Origin: Parapristionchus giblindavisi
Lineage: Eukaryota; Nematoda; Chromadorea; Rhabditida; Diplogasteridae
Assembly: GCA_943737045.1 (NCBI GenBank)
Contig: CALSFV010000316.1
Coordinates: 62,001-126,000 of the forward strand
Reading direction: 5' to 3'
Length of the DNA: 64,000 bases
Below the pieces are notes generated by a model. That model made no database searches. It saw nothing but the letters and a program-made list of their open reading frames with translations, and was not told where the DNA came from. Positions 23,491 through 34,659 of the stretch are shown in pieces (position 1 is the stretch's first letter; every line of letters starts with the position of its first letter). The position numbers were made by a program, and so were the translations under genes.

Positions 23491-24236
23491 ATTCCGGAAC
23501 GCAGATTTTTAAAATGAGTGTGTTATTCGGATAGCCCTGCTATTTTTACACAAGATTTCAACTGGGTCAGGAATAAGAGATTTCTAGAAAGTGTTCTTCT
23601 ATTTAACGAAATGGAAAACTGGAAAACTGAAAAACTGACTGGACTGGAAAACTTCGCAAAAAAACTTCGCAAAACTGGATTTTTCTCAAAAACCAATGAA
23701 CGAAATCTTCTGAAACTTGTCCCTAAAATAAGCATTCGACTACTGTAGTTTGATCTGTCATTCCGTGACTACGGTATTCTTAAATAAATCGGGATAATCG
23801 TGATGCCACCTGCCACTCCTTCTACCTCTTACTATTGCTCCCTCTAGCTTCCTATATCTCTCCCTCTACCTCTCCCTTTTGCTCGGTCACTCTACCTCTC
23901 CCTCAACCCATACTGCTGCATATTTCCCGATCTTTATCGTGATATCTATACTCTCAATGTAATTCTTTTGAATGTATTACAAATCCGCTGCTTGATACTC
24001 GTGTAATTCGTCGCTTTACATAAACAGCTAATGTGCATTGAATATCCAATTGATAATTTCTGTGTGTAAGTGAATAAATTGTATAATAGATCGCATCCTG
24101 TTTTCCTTTTTTTACAACCATGCACTTGCGGAGAAAACTACTTGAAATTTCCGTATTCTACATTATCCCACCGTATTCTAGAATATTTCACTGTTTTGTA
24201 CCGTACGCTACAGTATCCCACTGTATTGTACCGTAC

Positions 24237-24468
24237 CTTCTTGCACTGTTCAGCCGTTCGGTCGCCACCAATTGATCTCGCAATGTTCTCCCATCCATTC
24301 GCCGACTTGCTCGGATCTGCCGCTTGGATAGCCAAATAAGAGATCGAATATCAAGCTACGGAAGGGTATATAGATCAAAGATCAAAGATCACGAAGTGCA
24401 AAATTGAGTCGAAAGAGCTCCTCTTTCCAGTTACGTACGCGCGGCTTGGTTGTGGTCGCCTTTTTCAT
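24237..24468 (-). CDS. Candidate SANT/Myb-like small protein, partial model
   Basis: Exon 1 at 24468-24393 starts at an ATG and encodes MKKATTTKPRVRNWKEELFR plus five more residues, then donor GTGATC. After an intron of about 70 bp that begins with TTTGATCT repeats, exon 2 (24322 or 24316 to 24237) encodes SANGWENIARSIGGDRTAEQ, then CKK and donor GTACGG. The pattern W..EL...W..IA..IG.DRT.EQC resembles a SANT/Myb three-helix domain with its spaced tryptophans. A third exon could be 24124-23954 (open for 56 codons, ending in TGA), but this is weak. No trans-splice acceptor is obvious upstream. Homology is by eye only. Confidence 0.4.
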
Positions 24469-24577
24469 TTAGGCTTAGGCTTAGCATTTAGGCGTTTATC
24501 ATATTGATTATCAAGTTGATATAAGTAAGGGCTGCTGCATATGCCAAATTGGGTCTCTCTGATTCCACAATTCGAAT

Positions 24578-24675
24578 GCATCGTTACATTTGCCTTACGT
24601 CCCTACGCCGTAACCCCCTCTGCCGCGTCTCCGTCGTTACGGCGGAGGTTACGACGTTGGCACCTAATGCAACTG
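24578..24675. repeat. Hairpin MITE (ATCGTTACATTTG family), copy 2
   Basis: GCATCGTTACATTTGCCTTA, then a CGCCGTAACCCCCTCTGCCG arm pairing with CGGCGGAGGTTACG. The right end is worn. Confidence 0.7.
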
Positions 24676-24825
24676 TGACACCACATAACAAACGCATACA
24701 AGTGGGAAAACTGATCACAAAGGGCGATCAAACCCATCTTCTACTCACTTGCTGTATTCGTATCTCGGCCACTGCACATCTCATTTGAGTGAGTCTGCAG
24801 ACTCCAATCACTACTTTGTCCGAAA

Positions 24826-25482
24826 TTTCAATCATTGATTACAATAATTCCCACTCTAATTTCAGAGCTGAAACCTCACCCACGGGCTCGAAGATCTTCT
24901 GTGGCCTCAAATCACTGTAACATATCGAATATATATTATACTGTTTATGCATGCTTCTATCATATCACAATCGAGATAAACTTGAATCATTCACAATTTG
25001 TGTTATTACGCAGTATATCTATAGTGATGATAACGAATGATATTTGATCTTTGATCTCTTTTGTGGTCTATGGGAAGGGTAGGATAGTAGGCTTATTAGG
25101 CGATTGTGTACAATAGCGATTCATTACGCAATGAATGAATAGATACAAGCAGAAAATACCAACCCTAACTATATAAATGGTAATGTAAAAAGAGAAAATA
25201 TATATAATATATAGTAGCGGAAAGTAGTGGCGATGTTAGGTGTAGAGGGTCTTATCACAGACTTTGGAAAATGGAAAACTTTGGGCTACAACAAGTGGAA
25301 AGTTGGGCGAAACGAAAATACAACAACAAAATAAACCTGACGACATGATGGTAGGGAATCATTATTAGTAGAGATGGACAACAAACACTACGAACGAATT
25401 GATAATATGTAGAAATCAATCGATAATCATTGACAAATTAATCAACGATCAACGAAATCGAAGCGATTCTCGTAGAAATCGG
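24826..25482. repeat. About 0.63-kb triplicated segment, copy 2
   Basis: Same order of words as copy 1, ending at TCGTAGAAATC, where it meets a GC-rich patch (GGGGGCCGCGGCGCG). A foldback right end lies immediately left (24690-24800). Confidence 0.85.
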
Positions 25483-25616
25483 GGGCCGCGGCGCGAATCG
25501 CCGCGTCCCAGAAGCAAGGCGGAGACGCGGGTAAGGGTATATGCAATTTATTTTTGAAGCACTCATGTCTAGAGGGAGAGAGCAAAAGGAAGAAGTAGAG
25601 CACTGAGAGCAAAGTT

Positions 25617-25763
25617 ACCTTGCAAATCGTTACCCCTATACACTACCCTGGCAAACGATTACCCCAAATGTTGAATTCAGCGAAAGGAATTCAACGGCTG
25701 AATTTAACATTTGGGGTAATCCTTTGCCAGAGTAGTGTATATGGGTAACGATTTGCCAGGCAA
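25617..25763. repeat. Long hairpin, about 60-bp arms
   Basis: GCAAATCGTTACCCCTATAC ... pairs with the complementary right arm ending GGGTAACGATTTGCC. The inner arms share CCCCAAATGTTGAATTCAGC. The hairpin is 180 bp beyond the stop of the 25946-28986 gene. Confidence 0.8.
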
Positions 25764-25945
25764 CTGCTCTCAATGAGGGGGGTGTAAATGACGTCATGAT
25801 TCTCCTCAAGTTGTTGTTCACATCCTATGTGGCATCGTCATAATCAAACTGCGAAACTGAAATCATAGCTTTAACAATCACATTTGGATGTAGTTTGACC
25901 TTTGATCTACTTACCGCATACTTCATTCGAATCGTTACTAACTTT

Positions 25946-28900
25946 TTACATAGACTGTGGTGGTGCGACGCCGCCTCTTCCCCACCCTGAACAAAGAATA
26001 ATCAATCAATCTCGATTCAATCAATCAATAATCCTTGCCTGCTTCCTGATCTTTTCTACCGTATCCATCACGATCCATCTGATAACACGCATCTCATTAT
26101 ATCTCTCTGATTGAGTACCACGCAAGGACGAACTGAACAGTTCAAGCCACTCCGCTTCAGTCGTCTGCAAAGAGATTTATTGATTGATTTTTGATATTAT
26201 TAATTGATTATCGATATTATTGATTATCGATATTATTGATTTATTTGATTTACTATCGATTAGTCAGTCTACCAAAGAGAGTTCGCTCTACCACGATAAA
26301 GAGTACTTTGATCATTAGTAATATAACAAACTTCAGTTTGATCTTTGCTCTCACGATCATTTGTAGTTTGATCTTTGATCTCTACCTGAATGGACGTTTC
26401 TTGCATGATCTCTTCAGTCTCATCAATAAACATTTTGGACAGTTTCTCTTCCAAATTCATCTCCTTCGCTTGTTCTTCTTCTTTTTCTATCTTTAAAAAA
26501 TAACAATTTTAAAAAAATCACTTCCACAACGGGCTTCCTCCTATTCTGAGCTTCCTTAAAGAGAGAGTGACCTCTCTCAACGGAGTAGGTGAAAACTCAC
26601 TTCAAATAGGGAACAGTCCCTAAGGTAGTGTTACATTTTCAAAACGTGCGCACGCTGTAACCCCCTCCGCTGCGTCTCCGTCGTTACGGCGTGCGCACGT
26701 TTTGAAAAATGTAACAGCGCCTAACGGATAACCACAATTCAAATATCCCTAAGGGAATTTTCTGTGCGTGTACGTTTTTGATTCAATAATTGCATGATTG
26801 TTTTTTTTTGCAGATGTTGTATAATCAACTTCTAATCCAACAGAAAATAGCAGTTAAAATTTATGTTCACTAGGGAATATATCCCTTATTCATAATTTTC
26901 TTACATACATGGAATATCAATGAAAGTAGAGAAAAACATCCCTAATGCGGTGCTACATTTTCAAAACGAGCAACGTGTTTTACTAACTGAAAAACGCACG
27001 TGGACGTGCGCCCTTTTTGAAAATGTTTCTTACAGTTAGAATATGTAATATATAATATTACAACTATGATGCAATCCTTCGTATCGATTAATGAATTTGA
27101 AGCACTCTCACAGCGAAACAATTCTCGATAATTGAGAATCGAAAATAGTATCCGGTATAACGTGACTTACACTGAGATATCTATGATAAAGGTCCTTTAC
27201 ATGTACCAGGAAGATGTTGAGGACGAAAGCCGCTACACAAAAACATATTGCTTTAATAAGAGCATCGACGTAGCGACGAGTGTTGCTGACTACCATAAGC
27301 TGAAGTATTTTGTAAGATTATTAGTTGAACCCGTCATTCCGCGTTATAGTACAATCATACATTTTCGGTGCCCACGCCGTTTATTTTTATACAGTGGTCC
27401 AATTCTCGAAAAAGGGTGGGTTGATTCACAAAATTCATTATTTTCGCTTCAGAATCGTCATTTTTAGCTTCCTTTCACATCAAGTGGCCTAAAATGGGCC
27501 TTATATAGTGGGTGAATCCTCGCATTGTGATGTATCAGTACAATGCCATTATGCAACAGGACTACCGTTCTATGGCCAGAACAGTATATCCACCAGGGCT
27601 GGGCTTTTGTGTTTTGTGTTTTTTTGTGTTTTTCATGGTCTTGGACACAAAAAATTTTGTGTAAAAATTTTGTGTAAATGAGACAAAAAATAACACAAAA
27701 AAATGGTACCCATTTTCTGATTTTACTAGTTTTTTTCAGGAAGAAAATCGATGATATTAGTCGTTCTGTACAGTAAAATTTTATCTGCAAAATTGTAAAT
27801 TTTGCAACGATCAGATAATTTTGGTCTAGAATTTCCTTTTATCAGTAATTTGAAGCTTGCTATCTCCGTTTTCGTTCAGCCGAATACCAGACTCATAGGT
27901 TTCTCGGTCGCTGTTCTTTTTTGAACTGATATTACATGCTGTATTGTTGGCGTTGAAGTTCATTATTGAAAAATACCTTTTTATTAGCTATAATCTTGCT
28001 CAAATCTAGAGAAAAATATTTTTGTGTTTTTTGTGTTTTGTGTACACAAAAAATATTTTTGTGTTTTTGTGTACACATAATTTTTGTGTCAAGAAAACGT
28101 TTTGTGTCCCAGCCCTGATATCCACCACATAATTGGCAATGATTGTATAAACGTGAGCAAGGAATTAAATAATCTTTTCGTTATAATGTAACATATACCA
28201 TGGAGGGATTATTTATCCAATTACCCTCAAAACGAACATTTGGAAATCGGCGAAACCCTGCATTCACGGCAAATTCTCTTAGACTTCCAAATATCTCTAT
28301 ACCCTTTTTGTATTGCTGCCGATTAAAGTGTACTGTAGTCGAAATTGCCGAATTTTCGATTTTCCGAAAATTTCATGGGTTTTTCCCTGAACAGCCCTGA
28401 TGCATGCGAATTCATTATGCATTAGTGAGTTATTCTTTATTGTGCACAACGGAACGTTTGCGGATCCTTACAAAAATTTTCATAAAACGAGGAATCATGA
28501 GTTCTCCTTTTACACATACATTATTTTATAATTATTATATTTTATTATATTTATTTTTTATTTTATTTTATTTTTCATTATTCTGCTTTTAAAGCCACAC
28601 CCCAAGCTAATTTGAATCTCTCCGCTCTGGCAATGTTCTCTCGTTTTCTTTATCAACGAGAGAGTATTGCCAATGCGCAGGGTAAAATTTGCATGGGGCA
28701 TTCCTTTAACTGATGGATAAATAATTAAATAAATAAATACCCAGCTCATTCCCATCTGCTCAGTCTTGTATAGATAATATGAAAGTCCAATACCGTATAG
28801 CATCACAGGAAATACCACATATCCTGAAATTGGGTTTGAAAATATCAAAAATACGAATAAAATATAATAAACTTCTATACCTAATACACCACATACGCCT

Positions 28901-28986
28901 CTGAGAATATACAATAACACAATTAATGATTTTAGCAGGATCTTATAGTAATCCATTTGGGTTCGATGTGGGAATTCTTCGACCAT
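25946..28986 (-). CDS. Unrecognised three-TM protein with acidic tail
   Basis: Six exons join in one frame to 157 codons plus stop: 28986-28881, 28823-28741, 27299-27207, 26490-26386, 26164-26119, 25986-25946. The ATG is 6 nt after acceptor ATTTTAG. The protein has two hydrophobic segments in exons 1-2 (KSLIVLLYILRGVCGVL; YVVFPVMLYGIGLSYYLY). A third is in exon 3 (LIKAICFCVAAFVLNIFL). An acidic, coiled-coil-like tail follows (EKEEEQAKEMNLEEKL ... IDETEEIMQETSIQ), ending GVAPPQSM. I recognise no family. The order suggests a small organelle or ER membrane protein (inference). Long introns hold repeats, including a hAT MITE and hairpin MITEs. A shorter alternative begins at the ATG at 27296, itself 3 nt after TACTTCAG. 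Confidence 0.5.
26628..26720. repeat. Hairpin MITE (AAAACGTGCGCACG family), copy 1
   Basis: GTTACATTTTCAAAACGTGC and its complement surround a GTCTCCGTCGTTACGG loop. A worn relative is at 26945-27035 and a good copy at 33580-33694. Confidence 0.8.
27350..27545. repeat. ACCCACTATATAA-type repeat
   Basis: Contains CATACATTTTCGG, CAAGTGGCCTAAAATGGGCC and TATATAGTGGGTGAATCCTC, in the opposite orientation to the copy at 15585-15780. Confidence 0.6.
27594..28117. mobile_element. hAT-like MITE with exact 8-bp duplication
   Basis: The ends CAGGGCTGGG and CCCAGCCCTG are perfect 10-bp inverted repeats, a terminus style known from hAT elements. ATATCCAC flanks both sides (27586-27593 and 28118-28125). 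The 524-bp interior is AT-rich with TTTTGTGTTTT repeats near both ends and no coding sequence. A second CAGGGCTGGG end at about 29676 lacks a visible partner. Confidence 0.9.
28598..28700. repeat. Hairpin MITE (GCTCTGGCAA family), copy 2
   Basis: CCAAGCTAATTTGAATCTCT and CCGCTCTGGCAATGTTCTCT pair with ACGAGAGAGTATTGCCA on the other side of a short loop. Within an intron of the three-TM gene. Confidence 0.7.
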
Positions 28987-29151
28987 TCCAACCTAAAATA
29001 GATTCTCATTCTAAAAGCAATTTTTAATGAAAAATACGTTGATGAACTATTAAAGAAGGGGAACCAGGAGATTTAGGGTACACTATTGTCATGGCTAACG
29101 TGGGAGATCGGAAGTGGCGCTATATTCTCTAGTAGAATTGAGAGATTAAGC

Positions 29152-29226
29152 GCATAGAGTAGCTCAGTGGTTAGTAGTCGGCGCTTGTAACCGCGCCACG
29201 CGGGTTCGATTCCCGTTTGCAATTAT
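29152..29226 (+). tRNA. tRNA-Thr(TGT)-like pseudogene
   Basis: A box TAGCTCAGTGG and a perfect B box GGTTCGATTCC are correctly spaced. The T arm GCGGG-TTCGATT-CCCGT pairs, GGCGC/GCGCC flank a CTTGTAA-containing loop (anticodon TGT), and the D arm is mostly recognisable. The acceptor stem does not pair and the anticodon loop is one base long, so it is likely a decayed tRNA or the head of a tRNA-derived repeat. Confidence 0.5.
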
Positions 29227-29919
29227 CAATACATTTGTCTTTCATATTTGAAATTGCGCGCTCGATTCTACAGGGGGCATCCGAATGAAAAATATATATA
29301 TATATTAGGTTGGTACTAGTTTCTGGCATTCTTGTGGAGTGTTTTTGAATCGCTTCCGTTTTCCGCAGATTTGTCCGAATTTATCACTTAAAGATTGTAA
29401 TTTGCTAATTTACGTAGGCTGAGAACTAAATATTGTAAATATTAATTTTTGGCAGAGAAATTATAAAAAAATCGCGAACGCTCCACAATTCTACTCAAAA
29501 GTGACATTTATCCGGCATTTTTCCTTTTTTCCTTGCGCAATCTAGTTGCCAGGTTTTAAATATTCCAATCATTCCATGATAAAGTCGGTCAAATCTAGAG
29601 AAAACAATGCATACAATTTCAAGAGGTGATATGCATTATTCACAGTGTAAAAATAGAGGGGACATAGTCAATAGCAGGGCTGGGATTTTTTTATTTTAAT
29701 TTTTTATTTTTTTTTGAATTTTTTGAAAATTTCCAAAAATTCAAAATCAAAAAAGTTTTTTGATTTTTTTCTCAAAAAAAAAATTAAAAAATGAAAAAAA
29801 AGTACCATTAAAACGACAAAAAGTGAAACATTTCTGGATAGAGTTGACTATAGGGTTGCTGGTTGCGGGCCCGCAGCGTCAAGCTAGCAATGCATTGCGG
29901 GCCCGCATAGACGTTACGC

Positions 29920-30115
29920 CCAAACATGGGCGGGGTACCTGGAGCTCGATTCTACAGGGGGCATCCGAATGAAAAAAAGGTTAATTTTACAGTGGGCATT
30001 CATTTTTTTTTCTCAAAAATTTCACCTAAATATCATTTTTATAGGGGGCATTTCACAAATTTTCGAAGAGCCCTCATTTTACAGGATGCATCATGTCGAC
30101 GCCCATATATGGCCA
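29920..30115. repeat. GGTACCTGGAGCT-type dispersed repeat
   Basis: GGGCGGGGTACCTGGAGCTC, then four lines of the form TTTACAG.GGGCAT separated by AAAAATTTCACCTAAA. Similar copies: 34266-34435 and 63127-63310, with a fragment near 29265. Confidence 0.7.
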
Positions 30116-30389
30116 CGCCCCATAATCAGCATGGTCGACTTAGTGAGAAACAATTTCCAAAGTCTGCGATTTTTCGATTTTGTGCTGTTTCAATTGAAAT
30201 GAAGTCAAAAATATCAATTTCGTTTTTTTCTTCTTGTTTCCCAACTTTTCTTCGCTCTTTTTACGAGTGAAGGAAGATGAGTCGACTGGTGACTCTCCAT
30301 CTTATTCTTATTTTTTATTCCATCGTATTATACGATACAGTAAACCGAATAACAGGGGTCGATGGATGTCCGTCACTTACTAGGGAATG

Positions 30390-30508
30390 GTTTTTGTGAT
30401 GGCAGAAACTACGGAGAATGACCTACATAGCGATAATCAGCATGGTCGATTTAGTATAAATCAACTCCTCTCCGTAGTTTCTGCCATCACAAAAACCATT
30501 CCCTAGTT
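30390..30508. repeat. Inverted repeat with 45-bp arms
   Basis: TAGGGAATGGTTTTTGTGAT ... CTACGGAGA pairs with TCTCCGTAGTTTCTGCCATC ... CATTCCCTA. The loop carries CAGCATGGTCGA. Confidence 0.8.
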
Positions 30509-30779
30509 ACGGGGTGGTGGGCACACACAGAGATTAAATTTGCCCGAGTAACGTTAGTAGTTATTCTGGCAAATGTTAGCCCCGTATATGGGTAAATCGG
30601 TGGTTTTTGGGCTAGCATTTGCGCGAATGTGGTTAAATTGTGTACACAAGTAGTGAAAGTTTGCAAATCTGTTACCCATATTTGGGCAAGTTGGGCAAGT
30701 TTGCTCTCTGTGCAGTGGCAGTTTGGGAGCTACGGGCGAATTTTGGAAAAGGATATTATTTTGTCAGGGGAGGTCTTAT

Positions 30780-31440
30780 TGTTGGGGGGCGATCGATTCG
30801 GCAACGATCGTTTCGGCAACGGATCATAAATCGGTTGGGAGATGGCCTATGGCAACAAAAGTTGTACCATTGTTGTCAGTAGGGGTGTACGGTATTGTGC
30901 TACCGTAACCGTCGGGAATCGTGAACTGTTTTTTTTCAGTGGACCCATGACCCGGGGTTCATGGTTTAAAATTACCGAAGTCGAAAAATTCATGATGGTA
31001 GGAGACCAAATACTATATGCCGGCATATCAACAGGCAGCTAACCTTTATTTTTATGGATACCGTAACCCGAACTACCGTAATCAAACCGGGATTTGTCTT
31101 GAATTTCGATGTAATATTGAAGAGTACGGTATCTAGATTACGGTAGATCGGGTTACGGTATCCATGAAAATAAAAGTTAGCTGACTGTTGATATGCAGGC
31201 ATATAGTATTTGGTCTCCTACCATCATGAATTTTTCGACTTCGGTAATTTTCAACCATGAACCCCGGGTCATGGGTCCACTGAAAAAAATCAGTTCACGA
31301 TTCCCGACGGTTACGGTAGCACAATACCGTACACCCCTACTGATAACAATGGTACAACTTTTGTTGCCATAGGCCATCTCCCAACCGATTTATGATCCGT
31401 TGCCGAAACGATCGTTGCCGAATCGATCGCCCCCCTTATT
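30780..31440. repeat. Large palindrome, about 320-bp arms
   Basis: GGGGGGCGATCGATTCGGCA, CCTATGGCAACAAAAGTTGT and GACCCGGGGTTCATGG occur in one arm and reversed in the other; the centre is near 31105. Paired short open frames (plus 30842-31042 and minus 31177-31377) are mirror images. A sibling palindrome with the same CGTTTCGGCAACG end is at 31870-32370. Confidence 0.8.
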
Positions 31441-31869
31441 GTTAGCTATCATTGAGCCGCCGTGGCAAAGGGAGCAGAGGTTCGATGTTGAATAGGATCG
31501 AGTGAAAAACGATAAAATAAATGAGTCGCGGAGATATGGACCTATATACTAGGTTTTTGGCAAGAATAAGATAGTAGATGTGAAAGGCGGATATTTTTAA
31601 TGGCTGGCTATTGCCGTTTCAAAGAACATTGAAATCGAAAAAAGAGCCGGAAAAGTGAAATGGACGCACCAACCTAATAATACGTACGTTGGTTCAATAT
31701 GCGAGAGAGATGGGAATAGCGGGGCAAGAGAGATGCTGAGGCTTCTCTCAACACTGTGGTGTGCTGTTTGGTGTGTTTTCACAATCTCATTGTAATGAGA
31801 GGATAGTTCATTAGTCAGAGCGGCGCATCTCAGACAGGTTTGGTCACGCGGCGGAGAGTGTGACAGAGA

Positions 31870-32370
31870 GAATCAGGGGGGCGCCCGTTTCGGCAACGCC
31901 CGTTTCGGCAACGAGTTATAAATCGGTTGGGAGAAGGTCTATGGAAACAAAAGTTGTACCATTGCTATCAGTAGTGGTGTACGGTATGGTGCTACCGTAA
32001 CCGTCGGGAATCGTGAACTGATTTTTTTTAGTCGACCCATGACCCTGGGTTCATGGTTGAAAATGGCCGAAGTTGAAAAATTCAAGATACTCCGAGACCT
32101 AATACTAGTTGCCATAATATCAATAGTGAGCCAACTTTTCTCTTTCTGGTTACCGTAACCCGAACTACCGTAATCAAACCGGGATTTGAAGTGCATTTGG
32201 CCATATTATTGCAGGTTACCGTAGCTAGATTACGGTAGTACGGGTTACGGTATCCATAAAGATGAAAGTTGGCTCACTATTGATATAATTGCAACAAGTA
32301 TTTGATCTCGGGTAATCATGAATTTTTCGACTTTGGCTATTTTCAACCATGAACCCCGGGTCTCTCAATC
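31870..32370. repeat. Sibling palindrome
   Basis: Shares GCCCGTTTCGGCAACG, GAGAAGGTCTATGGAAACAA and ACCCTGGGTTCATGG with 30780-31440. The arms meet around 32200, where TACCGTAACCCGAACTACCG faces its complement. Confidence 0.75.
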
Positions 32371-34090
32371 CTAACTCTCGATTACCCCTCTTCTTCCTCT
32401 CACCTAACCCGTCTGATCTTCGCCGCGCTGATTTGATATTTAAATTAGATAGGCATAGTTTCTGAACTACACAAAACAGGAAATAGTCATTACGGACGCT
32501 ACGTACAAATAAAACAAGTGATTTTTAGATGCTCAATACTATAGTAGGCGAATTACTATAATAAACTACACCGAATTCACCGCGGATTTCGCTATTAATT
32601 TTTTTTTAATTTTCATAATTTTTGAGGTCAATTTCGTTTTTTACATACAAAATCTGTCTCAGTAGAATTATTTAATTCATTAAAAAAATTTTTTTTGTTC
32701 GGATCCAACAAAAATGTTTTCACCGATCAAAAAAAATCTCCTGAATTTTTACGTGTACGGATCGGTGAATTTCATCGACACGGATCTTGTATCTCTCAAT
32801 GGCCTCTTCATTGCGCACACTATTTCTCTGTTCTCTAACAACGAGAGAGCGTAAACAGTTGAAGAGACCATTGCGAGGGGTGTCAAATTAAAAAAAAATT
32901 AAAGAATAAAGGAAATTTGAATAAAATTAATTTTTCACTTGCAATCGAAAATCGAAAATTATTTATATAAAAAAGCACAATATTTCAAAAATTAAAGACA
33001 TTAAAAAAAAATAACATTCAAAAGATAAAAAATTACAATTTCTTTTGAGCATAAAATACTTATTTTATCACGCAAGGAGATTCTTAAAATCACAGTTGCA
33101 ATTCTTGCGCTTCTATAGAACATATATGTACATTGACAGTAAAATTTGGCGCGGTGATGTTTTAAAAAAACATTGTTTAAATTTTTTCGATTTTATTTTT
33201 GGAAATAAAAATTCGAAAATGTTTGGTTTTTATATTTTTTTCCACACAACCACCATGATCATCTCCGACGGCCAATATTTCTCTACTATTACGGATTGAA
33301 CGATTCTCCGATTCAGCGAATTCATTTGGAAATCATGGACAAGAAGTGGAGTCCAAAATGGTGTACTCTTTTAAATCGTATTTTAAATCGTTGTTATTCG
33401 TTTTAATGTCATATAATACGATGGAATAAAGAATAAGATAAATCATGAATCATCTTACTTAAATTTGTATTGTCGTGATAGGCCGTATTTTCATGCCTCT
33501 TTTCTGTTCCCATTTTGTTTAAAAAATTTCAAAATGTTGTTATTTTGCCCTGGAAATTTGGCTGCCAGAAGCTTTATGCGGTGTTTCATTTTCAAAACGT
33601 GCGCACGCCGTAACCTCCGACGTAACTCCTTCGTAACGTCTCCGTTGTTACGGCGGAGGTTACGGCGTGCGCACGTTTTGAAAATGTAACACCGTATTAG
33701 GCCCTTATTTCCATGCCTTTTCATTGTTCTGGATTATTTTTCGCATACTTCTTTCGCTTAATGAAGTTATTTCATGGCGTAAAACGACATCAATGGAATC
33801 TTCAAAACATTACGTAACTAATTAGTGACCAAAACTCGATGACAAGTCGAATAAGAAACATGGCTGTAACCGAACCGGCAATTCCCGCAATATTTAAAAA
33901 AATCGGCAATATATATTTTAACAATATTTGATGGTTAAAAATTAATTATTTAAAACGTAGTTTGTTTTTGTTTTCTTGCGGCATTTTCAAAAGCATTATA
34001 ATTTTTCAGTGCACTGTATTCAAGCATTTCGGTTTTTCCCCAGTCTCTCCCTCTCTCGCACTTATTGTTAGAACTTTCTCCGATTAGTGT
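32371..34090. other. AT-rich intergenic sequence with one hairpin MITE
   Basis: No gene recognised. A diverged GAGAGAGCG hairpin lies near 32790-32885, and the AAAACGTGCGCACG hairpin MITE is at 33580-33694. The remaining open frames are low-complexity. Confidence 0.5.
33580..33694. repeat. Hairpin MITE (AAAACGTGCGCACG family), copy 2
   Basis: Arms CGGTGTTTCATTTTCAAAAC and GTTTTGAAAATGTAACACCG, with inner arms CGCCGTAACCTCCG / CGGAGGTTACGGCG. Open frames on both strands here are mirror reads of the hairpin. Confidence 0.85.
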
Positions 34091-34659
34091 GCAGTCGTAT
34101 TCATATGAGATATAAAATGGCTAAACACGAGTACACCAAGTGATCAGAAGTTGGGTTTGCTCGTGCCCTTTGTGAAATTTATTTTTAAAGTTTATAAAAC
34201 TATAAATTGGCACGTAATGCAACTGTGACACCACATATGTAGCAATCGCATATATACAAGCCATACTTGGGCGGGGTACCTGGAGCTCTATTCTACAAGG
34301 GCATTCGAACGAAAAATGGTTAATTTTACAGTGGGCCTTCACTTTTTTTCAAAAATTTCACCTAAACGTCATTTTTTACAGAGGGCATTCCACAAATTTT
34401 TGAAAAGCAATAATTTTACAGGGGGCACCCCCATGCATGATAGAAGTGGAAAGCTGATCACAAAAGGCGACCAAACCCATCTTCTGATCACTTGGTGTAT
34501 TCGTGTCTCAGCCACTGCACTTCTGATTTGAATGAGACAGACCCCAATACCGTAGAGCCACTAATCTCAATGAATGATGAATGATTGAATGGCAATATTT
34601 ATTTTTTAAAATTTATTTATTTGATGCATCCGTAACAGGTGCGACAGCAAATACAGAAT

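Larger units (their letters stand above)
21755..23770. mobile_element. Foldback element with tRNA-like sequences
   Basis: Inverted arms of roughly 400 bp (about 21890-22290 and 23285-23735) share AAGTTTCAGAAGATTTCGTT and CCTGACCCAGTTGAAATCTT words. The left outer edge CCTAGGGGTGGGATACACTT reappears at 63690, where another copy runs off the window. The middle (22300-23280) is AT-rich without a recognised gene. Confidence 0.7.

Noticed and set aside
33465..33724. Mirrored arginine-rich frames on both strands
   Set aside because: Product of the hairpin MITE at 33580-33694.
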